34,804 bases of DNA from Saprospiraceae bacterium (GCA_020631105.1 JAHDHW010000002.1:1-34804), one strand, 5' to 3'; positions 18,097 through 26,327 are shown, counted from the stretch's first letter. Numbers and translations: made by a program. The notes: generated by a model from the letters alone, not told the origin.

Positions 18097-18873
18097 TTAT
18101 TTATTAGACTTCCGAAGGTAATTTTCCAGTGCCATTGTCATGGAAGGAGATTCGGGAGCCGGAGCTTTAATATTAATAGTAAGTCCCAGATCATTAACTG
18201 CTTTCGATGTTTTGTTGCCCCATACAGCAATACGCGTTTCGTTTTGCTTGAAGTCCGGGAAGTTCTCGAAAAGAGAAGTTAGACCAAGTGGACTAAAGAA
18301 TACCAGGACATCATAAAACACATCACTTAAATCCGATAGATCACTAGCGACAGTTTTATACATCATGGCGTCTTGCCAAGTTAATTCCAGTTCGTTTAGA
18401 AATGCAACCGCATCTTTTGCACCAAGATTAGAGCAAGGCAATAGGAAGTTTTCTTTTTCCTTATGCTTGAGGAAGTATGCCTTCAAATCCTGAATTTTAC
18501 CTTTTCCTGTAAAAACTTTACGTTTACGGTAAACGATAAATTTCTGTAAGTAATTAGAAATAGCTTCAGACAAACAGAAATACTTCGTGTCTTGAGACAT
18601 TTTGATGCGCATTTCTTCACAAATACGGAAGAAATGATCAATTGCGTTTTTACTGGTAAAAACAACAGCCGAGTACTCGTCGGGACGGATTCTCGCTTTA
18701 CGGAACTCTTTAGAAGGTACGGGGTCTACCTGAATAAATTGTCGCCAATCAATTTGCAGACCATATTTCTTTTCAAGGTCGTAATAAGGAGAACGTTCTG
18801 GTTTGGGTTGAGATATTAAAATACTTTTTACCTCTTTGAAAGTTTCACCCACAGCTTTTCCTTTTATAGCCAT
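18097..18873 (-). CDS. hemD: Uroporphyrinogen-III synthase HemD
   Basis: 258 residues. Cyclises hydroxymethylbilane to uroporphyrinogen III in haem (and cobalamin) synthesis. HemD is poorly conserved in sequence, but the pattern is right: an early ILISQPKPERSPYYDLEKKYG segment, VVFTSKNAIDHFF (68-81) where the two domains meet, LLPCSNLGAKDAV near the centre, VLVFFSPLGLTSLFENFP, and IAVWGNKTSKAVNDLGL in the second domain. The protein lacks a signal or membrane segment. It follows the DUF4271 gene by 23 nt; that pairing is common in Bacteroidota. A strong terminator follows. The link to B12 use by the nearby mutase is only suggestive. Confidence 0.9.
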   Translation of the reverse strand: MAIKGKAVGETFKEVKSILISQPKPERSPYYDLEKKYGLQIDWRQFIQVDPVPSKEFRKARIRPDEYSAVVFTSKNAIDHFFRICEEMRIKMSQDTKYFCLSEAISNYLQKFIVYRKRKVFTGKGKIQDLKAYFLKHKEKENFLLPCSNLGAKDAVAFLNELELTWQDAMMYKTVASDLSDLSDVFYDVLVFFSPLGLTSLFENFPDFKQNETRIAVWGNKTSKAVNDLGLTINIKAPAPESPSMTMALENYLRKSNK

Positions 18874-18896
18874 TCAAACTTGTTCTTAATGAAAAT

Positions 18897-19904
18897 CTAT
18901 TCAACACCAACCCCTGTTATCAATAGCTTAGTTATTATCAATAAAGGGGCTATTTCGATCGTGCAAAGGTACATAAAAAAATGAAATTTGTGAAACGCAA
19001 GATATTTTGAAGAAATCATTAGGGATCGTAATAAACGGAAGAGGTAAAGGGCGCCAACGACCAATAAACCGAGGATGATTCCACCAAAAGTGAAGTTTTC
19101 CTGAGCAAATGCGATGAAAATGTTGAATGGAACAAGTAAAATTCCAAGGATTATATTGAAGATTATGATGGTGAAACTATACTGTTTTATCTCTTTTGAA
19201 ATGGGGAAAATGCTTTCAATTAGCTTTAAAAGAATATGCTTTACCAGGAAAAAAGCTGCTACTCCAATCACACAAAAGGCCATGAATTGAAATTCATGTG
19301 GGATATAATTTTTGTATCGGGCTATTTGAAAGATGAAGATTCCAGCGTTAGCAAAGTATAAAAGGTACCAAAACCAGTAAGGGGGCTTTACAACACCTCC
19401 TTGCTCCCTTTGAAGTAATTTAAGAACATTTTCATTAGAGAATGCACGATAAATTTTATTCAGTAGCGATCGGTATAAGGTAATTAGGAATGCTAATAAG
19501 ATTAATACGCCAAGTAAAGACCAGAATATAAATCCACCTCTGGTATTTTGTGCAGTGGCTGTTGGGGAGTTGTCAATAGGAGGCGTGTAGGGGTTGAGCT
19601 CCTCCACAGGTGCAGAACCCGGTCGACTGATATCGAAGGGGTTACTTGGTTTTTCGGTAGTCTGCGATGTCTTTGCTTGGGCAGAGATATTGTCTGCAGG
19701 ATTAGCTGGGGTATTAGCTCGGGCTTCGAGGTCAAAAGGATTCGTATTTTTAGGAGCGGATAATGTGTCCGTTGTTCCCTGGTTTTTTAGCCGATGTTGT
19801 AGATCAAAAGGATTAGAACCATTTTGTCCGATCGCCAAATTGTTAAAGGAAAACAAGATTCCTAAAAACAGGAAATAGAGAGTTATGCCTCGTCGCTCTG
19901 CCAT
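18897..19904 (-). CDS. DUF4271 membrane protein with NPFD repeats
   Basis: 335 residues. After a signal-like hydrophobic start (to about residue 27) comes a low-complexity segment of about 90 residues rich in Asn, Pro, Ala, Thr and Ser. It carries NPFDL at 31-35 and 55-59, NPFDI at 88-92 and an NPYTP variant at 104-108. The C-terminal 210 residues hold about six hydrophobic helices (for example FIFWSLLGVLILLAFLITLY, YLLYFANAGIFIFQIA, FGGIILGLLVVGALYLF) and match DUF4271 in style and location beside hemD. No catalytic motif is visible and the function is unknown; a link with haem metabolism is only guilt by association. The repeats lie outside the membrane domain and may be a short binding motif. 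Confidence 0.82.
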   Translation of the reverse strand: MAERRGITLYFLFLGILFSFNNLAIGQNGSNPFDLQHRLKNQGTTDTLSAPKNTNPFDLEARANTPANPADNISAQAKTSQTTEKPSNPFDISRPGSAPVEELNPYTPPIDNSPTATAQNTRGGFIFWSLLGVLILLAFLITLYRSLLNKIYRAFSNENVLKLLQREQGGVVKPPYWFWYLLYFANAGIFIFQIARYKNYIPHEFQFMAFCVIGVAAFFLVKHILLKLIESIFPISKEIKQYSFTIIIFNIILGILLVPFNIFIAFAQENFTFGGIILGLLVVGALYLFRLLRSLMISSKYLAFHKFHFFMYLCTIEIAPLLIITKLLITGVGVE

Positions 19905-19953
19905 AGAGCGGAAAATTACAAAGAATATTGGATTTTGGTAAAGTGAAAGGCAT

Positions 19954-20031
19954 ACAGAGACTATTTTCTTTTAGTAAAACGTCAAAGTCAAACAAGAGAA
20001 AAAGCTTTTACCAAAGAAAATGAGTCTCTGT
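19954..20031. repeat. Imperfect long inverted repeat
   Basis: Arms at 19954-19979 and 20006-20031 (outer ends ACAGAGAC and GTCTCTGT) pair over about 22 of 26 positions around a 26-nt centre. It lies between the end of the DUF1573 gene and the start of the DUF4271 gene, both minus strand. It may terminate the first or structure the leader of the second; there is no T run after it. Confidence 0.6.
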
Positions 20032-20051
20032 AAGGGGTGTACTATCTAAAT

Positions 20052-20468
20052 CTATTCAGCGATTACTGTACCTTTCAAAGTGAGAGGAATTGGGGTATCA
20101 CTTAGGTTAGTAAGTACCTTAACGGTTTTTTGGAATTTACCCGCTTTCTTAGCATTATAAGTTGTTGTGATCTCGGCAGTTTCGCCAGGAAGTATAGGTT
20201 CTTGAGGATAATTTGCTACCGTACAACCACATGATGGTTTAACTTCTTTTAGCAATAATGGTTGATTGCCTTGGTTCGTTAACTTAAATGTAGCAGTTGC
20301 CGGAGTATTCTGAGTAATTTCACCAAATTGATGCGTTGTTTGCTCCCATTGGATAGCTTTACTTTCTGTAGCTTCAATTTTGTTGGATGTAAGTACAGCA
20401 TTCTGAGCTTGTAAACTAACGCATGTACCAGCAAGGATTAAGCATAGGGTGCACAATAAATTTTTCAT
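20052..20468 (-). CDS. Exported DUF1573 protein
   Basis: 138 residues. A signal peptide (MKNLLCTLCLILAGTCVSLQ, cleaved near AQ) is followed by one ASH/MSP-like beta-sandwich. HQFGEITQNTPATATFKLTN and KPSCGCTVANYP are the DUF1573 hallmarks, the second holding the paired Cys of the CGC motif; LPGETAEITTTYNAKKAGKF and LTLKGTV complete the domain. These small periplasmic or secreted proteins are abundant in Bacteroidota but have no proven function. The gene is monocistronic or leads the DUF4271 unit; a -7 element about 107 nt upstream gives a leader of about 100 nt, and Pho-box-like repeats lie just beyond it. Confidence 0.9.
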   Translation of the reverse strand: MKNLLCTLCLILAGTCVSLQAQNAVLTSNKIEATESKAIQWEQTTHQFGEITQNTPATATFKLTNQGNQPLLLKEVKPSCGCTVANYPQEPILPGETAEITTTYNAKKAGKFQKTVKVLTNLSDTPIPLTLKGTVIAE

Positions 20469-20574
20469 AAAGTATAATTTTTTGATCTTTGAAGTCTTTG
20501 GAAGTAATTATGCATCAGATCACTTTTAAGGCTTCAGGGTTAATTAATAAAATGCTTGATCAGCATTGTTAGGA

Positions 20575-20582
20575 CAAATATA
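20575..20582 (-). promoter_or_regulatory. -7 promoter element for the DUF1573 gene
   Basis: Minus-strand TATATTTG is an exact TAnnTTTG match, about 107 nt upstream of the DUF1573 ATG. No TTG lies at the usual -33 distance, which leaves room for activation by a regulator at the repeats at 20603-20641. Confidence 0.45.
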
Positions 20583-20602
20583 TTGGCAAAAGCTCCATGC
20601 TG

Positions 20603-20641
20603 CTGTTAATGAGAATTCAATAATTGTTAATGAGCTGTTAA
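20603..20641 (+). promoter_or_regulatory. Tandem Pho-box-like direct repeats
   Basis: CTGTTAA at 20603, TTGTTAA at 20624 and CTGTTAA at 20635, with a degenerate AATTCAA at 20614, form an array at steps of 11, 10 and 11 bp. Seven-base direct repeats every helical turn are how OmpR/PhoB-type regulators bind. The array lies between the DUF1573 gene and the methyltransferase operon that encodes such a regulator, so autoregulation is likely but unproven. Confidence 0.5.
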
Positions 20642-20715
20642 TCGATTTTTAGCTCAACTTTATTGGGCTTAACTTGCAGTAGAATGGAGCCTAAATACTA
20701 TTACTTATCATCACT

Positions 20716-21642
20716 ATGAAAAAATGGATACTTAAAGCGGTCGTTCAAAAGACCATCTCTTATTTACCTTTTAGTACTCGTATCAACTACTTCTTTCAGA
20801 AGTATGTAACGAAAGGGGTCTACTTAAGTGATGAATATTTTTATGATCGTTTAGGACATGCAAAAGATCATCTAGCAGCCTATGCTAAGTATGGAGAAAA
20901 AAAGCTCCCTTCAGTTTGTCTTGAACTGGGGACCGGGTGGTATCCAATTGTGCCTATTGGTTTTTTTCTGGCAGGAGTAGATAAGACCTATTCGGTTGAT
21001 ATTAGTTTTTTGACATCGAAAGAACGAATCAAAACCACACTTGATAAGTTTAAGATTGCGATCGATAAGGATATACTCAAAGGATATATAAATATTCAGG
21101 CAGAACGCTTACAGGAATTGATGAAACTCTATGACACTTACGATGCATTACCCTTAGAGGAAATATTGTCAATTCTCAAAATTGAATACCTTTTACAAGA
21201 TGCCCGCAAGCTCTCACTAGCTGATAATTCGATTGACCTGGTAAATTCTAATAACACTTTCGAACACATTTATCCGGTAATATTGCAACCCATAGTCGCG
21301 GAATTTGGTAGAGTAGTAAAGAAAAACAGCGGAGTGCAATCCCATTTTATTGATATGTCGGACCACTTTGCGCACTTTGACCGATCGATTACGATTTATA
21401 ATTTCTTACAATTCTCTGAAGCACAATGGGCGCGTATTGATAATAGCATTCAACCTCAGAGCAGGCTTCGCATTGATGATTATAAAGCGATGTATAAAGC
21501 GATTGATTTATCGATTGATGAGGAGTTTTGCCGACCAGGAAATCTGGAAGAACTTAAGACTGTAAAACTTGATAAAGTATTTGCTGACAAACCTATAGAA
21601 ACGGTGGCCATTAGTCATTGTCATTTTATTTCTAAGATGTAA
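20716..21642 (+). CDS. SAM-dependent methyltransferase, first gene of a two-component operon
   Basis: 308 residues. A class I methyltransferase fold is suggested by motif I (VCLELGTGWYPIVPIGF, about 77-93), an acidic SAM ribose position in YSVDISFL, LLQDARKLSLADNSIDLV (motifs II/III) and NNTFEHI (motif IV). The N-terminal 70 residues are basic and amphipathic (MKKWILKAVVQ, then an aromatic helix), which could dock on membrane or nucleic acid. I cannot tell the substrate. There is no signal peptide. Only 4 nt separate its stop from the histidine kinase start, so the three genes are one transcription unit. This linkage makes it a candidate output or modulator of the signalling pair. Direct repeats upstream may regulate the operon. 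Confidence 0.85.
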   Translation: MKKWILKAVVQKTISYLPFSTRINYFFQKYVTKGVYLSDEYFYDRLGHAKDHLAAYAKYGEKKLPSVCLELGTGWYPIVPIGFFLAGVDKTYSVDISFLTSKERIKTTLDKFKIAIDKDILKGYINIQAERLQELMKLYDTYDALPLEEILSILKIEYLLQDARKLSLADNSIDLVNSNNTFEHIYPVILQPIVAEFGRVVKKNSGVQSHFIDMSDHFAHFDRSITIYNFLQFSEAQWARIDNSIQPQSRLRIDDYKAMYKAIDLSIDEEFCRPGNLEELKTVKLDKVFADKPIETVAISHCHFISKM

Positions 21643-21646
21643 GCTC

Positions 21647-22909
21647 ATGAAAGATTACCTAATTCGGCGGGTTGTGGTACTAGGGGCATTAGCGATCATT
21701 GGGATCATTGGTGTACAGTCTTATTGGGTAATGAAAACCTGGGATTTACGGGAGCAGGATTTTCACCGTTCGGTCAATATTGTATTGCGGAAAGTGGCAG
21801 AAGATTTATCGGAATTAAACGGTAGTGTATTACCAATGCGTAACTTGATTACCAGAGTATCTTCTAATTATTATGTGGTCAATATGGAAGACTTGATTGA
21901 TGCAGCACAGTTGGAGTTTTTCCTCTATAAAGCTTTTGAGGAGCTTGCAATGAACATAGATTTTGAATATGCAATTTTTGACTGCTCGAGTAATGAAATG
22001 GTATATGGCAACTATTGTAGTTACACAACTAACGGTGTTAACGGAGCGGAGTTAGGGAAACTACCTAAGCTCGAAGAGCTGAACTATTATTTCGGAGTAA
22101 AGTTTCCTACACGTTCTAGTTATCTGGTCGGACAGATGCAAAGGACTTTTGTTTTTACAGTAATTCTATTGCTATCGATTCTGTTTTTTATATACTCCAT
22201 TTTTGTCATCCTCCGGCAGAAACGTTTGTCTGAAATGCAAAAGGAGTTCATCAACAATATGACCCATGAATTTAAGACCCCGATTTCGACAATTCGCGTT
22301 TCATCTGACGTATTTCTGGGAAATGAAATGATTCAAAAAAATCCTCGCTTATTCAAATATGCAAGCATTATAAAAGAGCAAAATCTTCGACTGAATAATC
22401 AGGTTGAAAAAGTCCTACAGATCGCAAAATTAGAGAGTGATTCTTTTCAGTTGAAAAAAGAACCAGTCGATATGCATGCGCTTATTGCACAAATACTTCG
22501 ATCTAATGAATTAGGGGCTAATCAACTTGGCGGTCAATTGAAATCAGTACTGAATGCCTCGAGTTGGATCATTGAGGCAGATAAATTTCACACAACTAAT
22601 ATATTACACAACCTGATTGATAATGCTATAAAATATAGCAAAGGCGCTCCGGAAATAAAAATCGAAACCTTTGACAAGGATAATCGATTCCAGTTGGTTG
22701 TAGAAGATAAAGGAATCGGTATTGACAAAGAGTTTCAGAATAAAATATTTGATAAATTTTTTCGAGTACCTACCGGAAACATACACAATGTTAAGGGTTT
22801 TGGTCTGGGCTTATTTTATACCCGAAAAATCTGTGAACTTCATGGCTGGAAGCTTAATTTAGAAAGCGAAAAAAATGAAGGGACCCAGATAAAAATTTCA
22901 ATGAAATAA
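21647..22909 (+). CDS. Membrane sensor histidine kinase (RprX-like)
   Basis: 420 residues. TM1 (about 8-25) and TM2 (about 167-190) bracket a periplasmic sensor region of about 140 residues with three Cys (FDCSS, NYCSY). The cytoplasmic half has no PAS domain and only a short linker; the H-box follows (NNMTHEFKTPISTI, phospho-acceptor His207), then the catalytic domain with N-box (NLIDNAIKYS), G1 (EDKGIGIDKEF), F-box (KIFDKFFRVP) and G2 (GFGLGLFYT). All residues needed for autophosphorylation are present. The family resembles RprX of Bacteroides. It is placed 4 nt after the methyltransferase and 18 nt before its partner response regulator. The stimulus is unknown; the small periplasmic domain with Cys might sense redox or a ligand. 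Confidence 0.93.
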   Translation: MKDYLIRRVVVLGALAIIGIIGVQSYWVMKTWDLREQDFHRSVNIVLRKVAEDLSELNGSVLPMRNLITRVSSNYYVVNMEDLIDAAQLEFFLYKAFEELAMNIDFEYAIFDCSSNEMVYGNYCSYTTNGVNGAELGKLPKLEELNYYFGVKFPTRSSYLVGQMQRTFVFTVILLLSILFFIYSIFVILRQKRLSEMQKEFINNMTHEFKTPISTIRVSSDVFLGNEMIQKNPRLFKYASIIKEQNLRLNNQVEKVLQIAKLESDSFQLKKEPVDMHALIAQILRSNELGANQLGGQLKSVLNASSWIIEADKFHTTNILHNLIDNAIKYSKGAPEIKIETFDKDNRFQLVVEDKGIGIDKEFQNKIFDKFFRVPTGNIHNVKGFGLGLFYTRKICELHGWKLNLESEKNEGTQIKISMK

Positions 22910-22927
22910 ATTTAATCTTAGTAGCAT

Positions 22928-23614
22928 ATGGCACATTTACTTTACGTAGAAGATGATGAAAGCTTAAGTTTTGTAACCAAGGACAACCTGGAATTGAAAG
23001 GCTTTAAGGTAACCCATTTTCCAAATGGTAAACAGGCTATGCAGTCTGTTCGAAATGCTAGCTATGATTTATGTATTCTCGATGTCATGTTGCCGGATGT
23101 TGATGGATTTACGATCGCAGAAGAAATTCGAAAATTTGATACTCAGGTACCTATTCTCTTTCTGACAGCACGATCTTTAAAAGAGGATAAAATTCACGGA
23201 TTGCGTTTGGGCGCTGACGATTATATCACCAAACCCTTTAGTATTGAAGAGCTCATTCTGAAGGTCGGAATATTTTTAAAGAGACGAAACGTAATTGGAA
23301 CGAGCAAAACACAACAGACAGAATTTGAACTGGGGCTATATCATTTTAATTACAGAAATCTAGAACTCAAAGCTAAAGATGCACTAAAGAAACTTACTCA
23401 AAAAGAAGCGGACCTTTTACGATATTTTGTTTTGAATCAAAATGAAGTACTTAAACGATCTGATATTTTAGAAACGATTTGGGGAGAGGATGATTACTTT
23501 ATGGGACGATCACTGGATGTGTTTATCTCTCGTTTGCGAAAGTACCTTAAACTTGATGAATCTTTGAAAATTGAAAATATTCATGGTGTAGGATTCCGAC
23601 TTAAAACCGATTAA
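22928..23614 (+). CDS. OmpR/PhoB-family response regulator (RprY-like)
   Basis: 228 residues. Receiver domain 1-120 with acidic pocket Glu8, Asp9 and Asp10, phospho-acceptor Asp52 (CILDVMLPDVDG), conserved Thr in FLTARS and Lys in DYITKPFS; then a winged-helix DNA-binding domain (about 130-228, LTQKEADLLRYFVLNQ, VLKRSDILETIWGEDDYF, RSLDVFISRLRKYL, IENIHGVGFRL). It should be phosphorylated by the upstream kinase and bind direct repeats in DNA; the Pho-box-like array at 20603-20641 is a plausible site. Its stop codon overlaps the stop of the convergent glycosyltransferase gene in the palindrome TTAA. Confidence 0.95.
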   Translation: MAHLLYVEDDESLSFVTKDNLELKGFKVTHFPNGKQAMQSVRNASYDLCILDVMLPDVDGFTIAEEIRKFDTQVPILFLTARSLKEDKIHGLRLGADDYITKPFSIEELILKVGIFLKRRNVIGTSKTQQTEFELGLYHFNYRNLELKAKDALKKLTQKEADLLRYFVLNQNEVLKRSDILETIWGEDDYFMGRSLDVFISRLRKYLKLDESLKIENIHGVGFRLKTD

Positions 23615-24720
23615 GAAAGTTCAGTATCCAGACTTAAGATAGACTTATAAATTGTTAGTGTTTTTGCGGCTGTTTTATCTTTGGTGAACGCACGGAGTCG
23701 AGCTGATCCTCCCTCGACGATTTTCGATTTTAAGGATTTGTTGGCCAAGATTCTCTTCACTCCTTCCGCGAGGAGTACTGCATTTTTAACCGGGGCTAAA
23801 AGTCCGCTTACTTCATGTTCAATAATTTCAGGGATTCCTCCTGCAGCTGTGGCAACGATGGGGACTTTACACGCGAGTGCATCAAGCAAGCTGGTACCTA
23901 AGCCTTCCTCCTTACTGGTGAATAAAAATATATCTGCCCCAGGGAGCACCTCCGGAATATCTTTACGAAAGCCTGTGAATTTTATGTATTCATTGAGTTG
24001 CAGCCGCTGAACGTACTGACGTACGGCGTCGGCTTCGCCGCCGTCCGCTCCTATGATGAGGAATCTTGCATCCGGTCGTTGCTGTACAATTATTTTTGCC
24101 GTATCTACAAAGGTGAAGTAATCTTTATGAGGGGCAATTGCTGCTACATTTACAATTAGGGGAGCTGCTTTGTCAATATTAAATTCGTCCCGAAGTTTGT
24201 TATTCCTTTTGTAAGGAAAACGATTCAGGTCAATGCCAGAATGCACGACCTTTATTTTTTCTGGTGCGTGAATTCTGTTTTCAATAATGGACTTTATGAA
24301 ATGCGAAACACAGATGATTGCTTTGATAGATGAATGGTTATATTTCCAACTTGAAATCGGACTATTGCTAATGGGGAAATCTACCCGGCGACTAAGTACA
24401 AACGGAGTTTTTGCTCCAAAAAAACTCGCGCCCATGCAAGCGTAAGTATGTGCATGGGAGTCATGAATATGGACAAGACTGATAGATTGATTTTTGCAAA
24501 TTTTTGCCATCATCCGTGCCGGTGCCGGGTTGATACTACTTCTCTTTCGATATCCGTAATACTGAATTTCATTTTTTTGACAGTGCTTTGCCAAAGGTGC
24601 TTCGTCAACACACAAAACGATTTGCTTGATAGATCGCTTAGAAAGAGATTCAATCAGGTAGGCGATCTGTTGTTCGCCTCCGCGCCAGGAAGTTGCCGAT
24701 GAAAAATGAAGTATGGTCAT
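23611..24720 (-). CDS. Family 4 glycosyltransferase (GT-B fold)
   Basis: 369 residues. An N-terminal Rossmann half begins with the glycine loop (SWRGGEQQIAYLIESL), which in this fold opens the acceptor site. The C-terminal half carries NVAAIAPHKDYFTFVD, FLIIGADGGE, FTGFRKDIPEVLPGADIFLF and the donor-binding motif KEEGLGTSLLDALACKVPIV followed by ATAAGGIPEII. These are features of GT4 retaining transferases that use nucleotide-sugars. It probably acts at the cytoplasmic face on a lipid-linked glycan such as LPS core or capsule. It overlaps the GT2 gene by 4 nt (ATGA) and ends in a TTAA shared with the response regulator. Donor and acceptor cannot be assigned. Confidence 0.9.
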   Translation of the reverse strand: MTILHFSSATSWRGGEQQIAYLIESLSKRSIKQIVLCVDEAPLAKHCQKNEIQYYGYRKRSSINPAPARMMAKICKNQSISLVHIHDSHAHTYACMGASFFGAKTPFVLSRRVDFPISNSPISSWKYNHSSIKAIICVSHFIKSIIENRIHAPEKIKVVHSGIDLNRFPYKRNNKLRDEFNIDKAAPLIVNVAAIAPHKDYFTFVDTAKIIVQQRPDARFLIIGADGGEADAVRQYVQRLQLNEYIKFTGFRKDIPEVLPGADIFLFTSKEEGLGTSLLDALACKVPIVATAAGGIPEIIEHEVSGLLAPVKNAVLLAEGVKRILANKSLKSKIVEGGSARLRAFTKDKTAAKTLTIYKSILSLDTELS

Positions 24721-25466
24721 GACTGATGAAGCGATCGAAGAATCTTATATTTTAAATGGACAAGTTGTGCATTTCGAATGCTGATGATCCAGCCGTTTTT
24801 ACCATCCAAAAATCCAGCTTTAATAAAGTAGGTACGTAAAAAGCGAATCATAGGTGAAATCCAGAGCTTAATAAAACTGGCTCGTTTTCCATTAGTATGC
24901 ATTTCCTGTGCAGACAATGCTGCATATTTTTCAATACGATCCCAATGATCTTCAAGACTTTTGTAAGAGTAGTGAAACAACTTACCAGTTAACTTTTCTA
25001 CTTTGATACCTTCTGTATATTTCAATCGTTCATGGACGTAGTCTCCTTCCCATTGACTAGAATCACGATGAAACAAACGAACTTTCCACTCCGGGTACCA
25101 ACCACTATGCTTGATCCATTGCCCGCAGTAGTTTGTTAAACGATCTAGAGCGTATACTTTTTTGGAGTCAAGATTTAAGTTTTTGATACTTTCGCCTAAT
25201 TCTTCAGAGATTATTTCATCTGCGTCAATAGAAAGTATCCAAGGGTGTGCCGCCAGAGAATTCCCATAGTTTTTTGTAGCTGCGTAGCCTTTCCATTCTG
25301 TTGAAATTACCCGTGCACCTAATTGCCTTGCAATAGATATGGTTTGGTCTTTACTACCCGAATCAAGCACTAATACTTCTGCGACGACTGGTTTCAATGA
25401 TTTGATACAAGCCTCAATATTGTCTGCTTCGTTAAGTGTGATGATCAAGGCAGAAATGGCTGACAT
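24717..25466 (-). CDS. Family 2 glycosyltransferase (WaaE/KdtX-like)
   Basis: 249 residues. A GT-A fold with SALIITLNEADNIEACIKSL at the start, VLVLDSGSKDQT (31-42), and the metal-binding DxD as D81-A-D83-E in LSIDADEIISEEL. The C-terminal KVRLFHRDSSQWEGDYVHE and LFHYSYKSLEDHWDRIEKYA segments match the LPS core beta-1,4-glucosyltransferase group (WaaE/KdtX). A hydrophobic, basic tail (SPMIRFLRTYFIKAGF) may bind membrane. It is the middle gene of cysQ - GT2 - GT4, starting 1 nt after the cysQ stop and overlapping GT4 by 4 nt, so the two transferases probably act on one glycan. Confidence 0.92.
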   Translation of the reverse strand: MSAISALIITLNEADNIEACIKSLKPVVAEVLVLDSGSKDQTISIARQLGARVISTEWKGYAATKNYGNSLAAHPWILSIDADEIISEELGESIKNLNLDSKKVYALDRLTNYCGQWIKHSGWYPEWKVRLFHRDSSQWEGDYVHERLKYTEGIKVEKLTGKLFHYSYKSLEDHWDRIEKYAALSAQEMHTNGKRASFIKLWISPMIRFLRTYFIKAGFLDGKNGWIISIRNAQLVHLKYKILRSLHQS

Positions 25467-25467
25467 A

Positions 25468-26253
25468 TTAATTAATTACTTCGTTTCCGATTGCTACAAA
25501 CTCTGGGTTCAATAGATTTTCTTTATTGTATTGCAAAGGATCGTCATTGCTTACCTGTAGTACTTTGCCACCTGCTTCTTCGAGTACAATTTGTGCGGCT
25601 GCAGTATCCCATTCCATTGTTGGTGCCAAACGAGGATAAATATGCGCTTCGCCTTTAGCAATGATGGTAAATTTTAGAGAACTTCCAGTAGCTACTAATT
25701 TAGGGGCATCATACTGGTCGATAAACGCTTGTGTCGCATCATTCAAGTGTGAACGAGAACAAACAATACCCAGGCCGCTTTCATTTTTGGAAAAACTTGG
25801 ACATTGTAGTTTTATTGTATTCCCTTCTAACTCTTGAAATGCGCCCTCTCCTTTAATTGCCCGAAAGAGTTCGTTTGTCACCGGAACATATACTACTCCT
25901 GCAATGGGTTGTTGCTGATGAATTAAGGCAATGTTGACAGTAAACTCGCCATTGCGTTTGATGAATTCCTTTGTACCATCGAGAGGGTCGACTAACCAAT
26001 AGTATTCGTATTGACTTCGTTGTGCATAATCGACTTGCTTATTCTCTTCTGAAATTATTGGCCATTCTGGAGTAAGTTTTTCTAAACCCTCACAAATCTT
26101 ATCATTAGCTGCTTTATCCGCACGGGTTAATGGAGAGTCATCCTGTTTGTATTCAACGCCAAAACTTGGCTCATCAGCATAAATTTTGAGAATTTCTGCT
26201 CCGGCTATTCTGGCAATGTCGCTAACCGCTTTAATTATCTGATCCAGATTCAT
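25468..26253 (-). CDS. cysQ: 3'(2'),5'-bisphosphate nucleotidase CysQ
   Basis: 261 residues. Inositol-monophosphatase superfamily enzyme that removes the 3' phosphate of PAP (and PAPS), the by-product of sulfation and sulfate assimilation. The metal site is intact: SEE (68-70), D89-P-L-D92-G-T94-KEF and W215-D216-T-A-A-A. GLGIVCSRSH and TGSSLKF are also conserved in CysQ. It heads a minus-strand unit with two glycosyltransferases and diverges from galE; the -7 element at 26327-26320 lies about 67 nt upstream. Its role with glycosyltransferases may be recycling of PAP if a surface glycan is sulfated, which is only inference. Confidence 0.95.
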   Translation of the reverse strand: MNLDQIIKAVSDIARIAGAEILKIYADEPSFGVEYKQDDSPLTRADKAANDKICEGLEKLTPEWPIISEENKQVDYAQRSQYEYYWLVDPLDGTKEFIKRNGEFTVNIALIHQQQPIAGVVYVPVTNELFRAIKGEGAFQELEGNTIKLQCPSFSKNESGLGIVCSRSHLNDATQAFIDQYDAPKLVATGSSLKFTIIAKGEAHIYPRLAPTMEWDTAAAQIVLEEAGGKVLQVSNDDPLQYNKENLLNPEFVAIGNEVIN

Positions 26254-26311
26254 CTTAATTTTCTTTATGTTATAATAAACTTATGTAACTTCTCTTACGT
26301 AGATAATTGAA

Positions 26312-26327
26312 TATCTTTGCAAAAGTA
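26312..26327. promoter_or_regulatory. Back-to-back divergent -7 elements for galE and cysQ
   Basis: TATCTTTG on plus (26312-26319) and TACTTTTG on minus (26327-26320) both match TAnnTTTG exactly and abut without a spacer, giving a near-palindromic 16-mer. Each would give a leader of about 60 nt to its gene. No good -33 element was found on either side. Confidence 0.6.
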
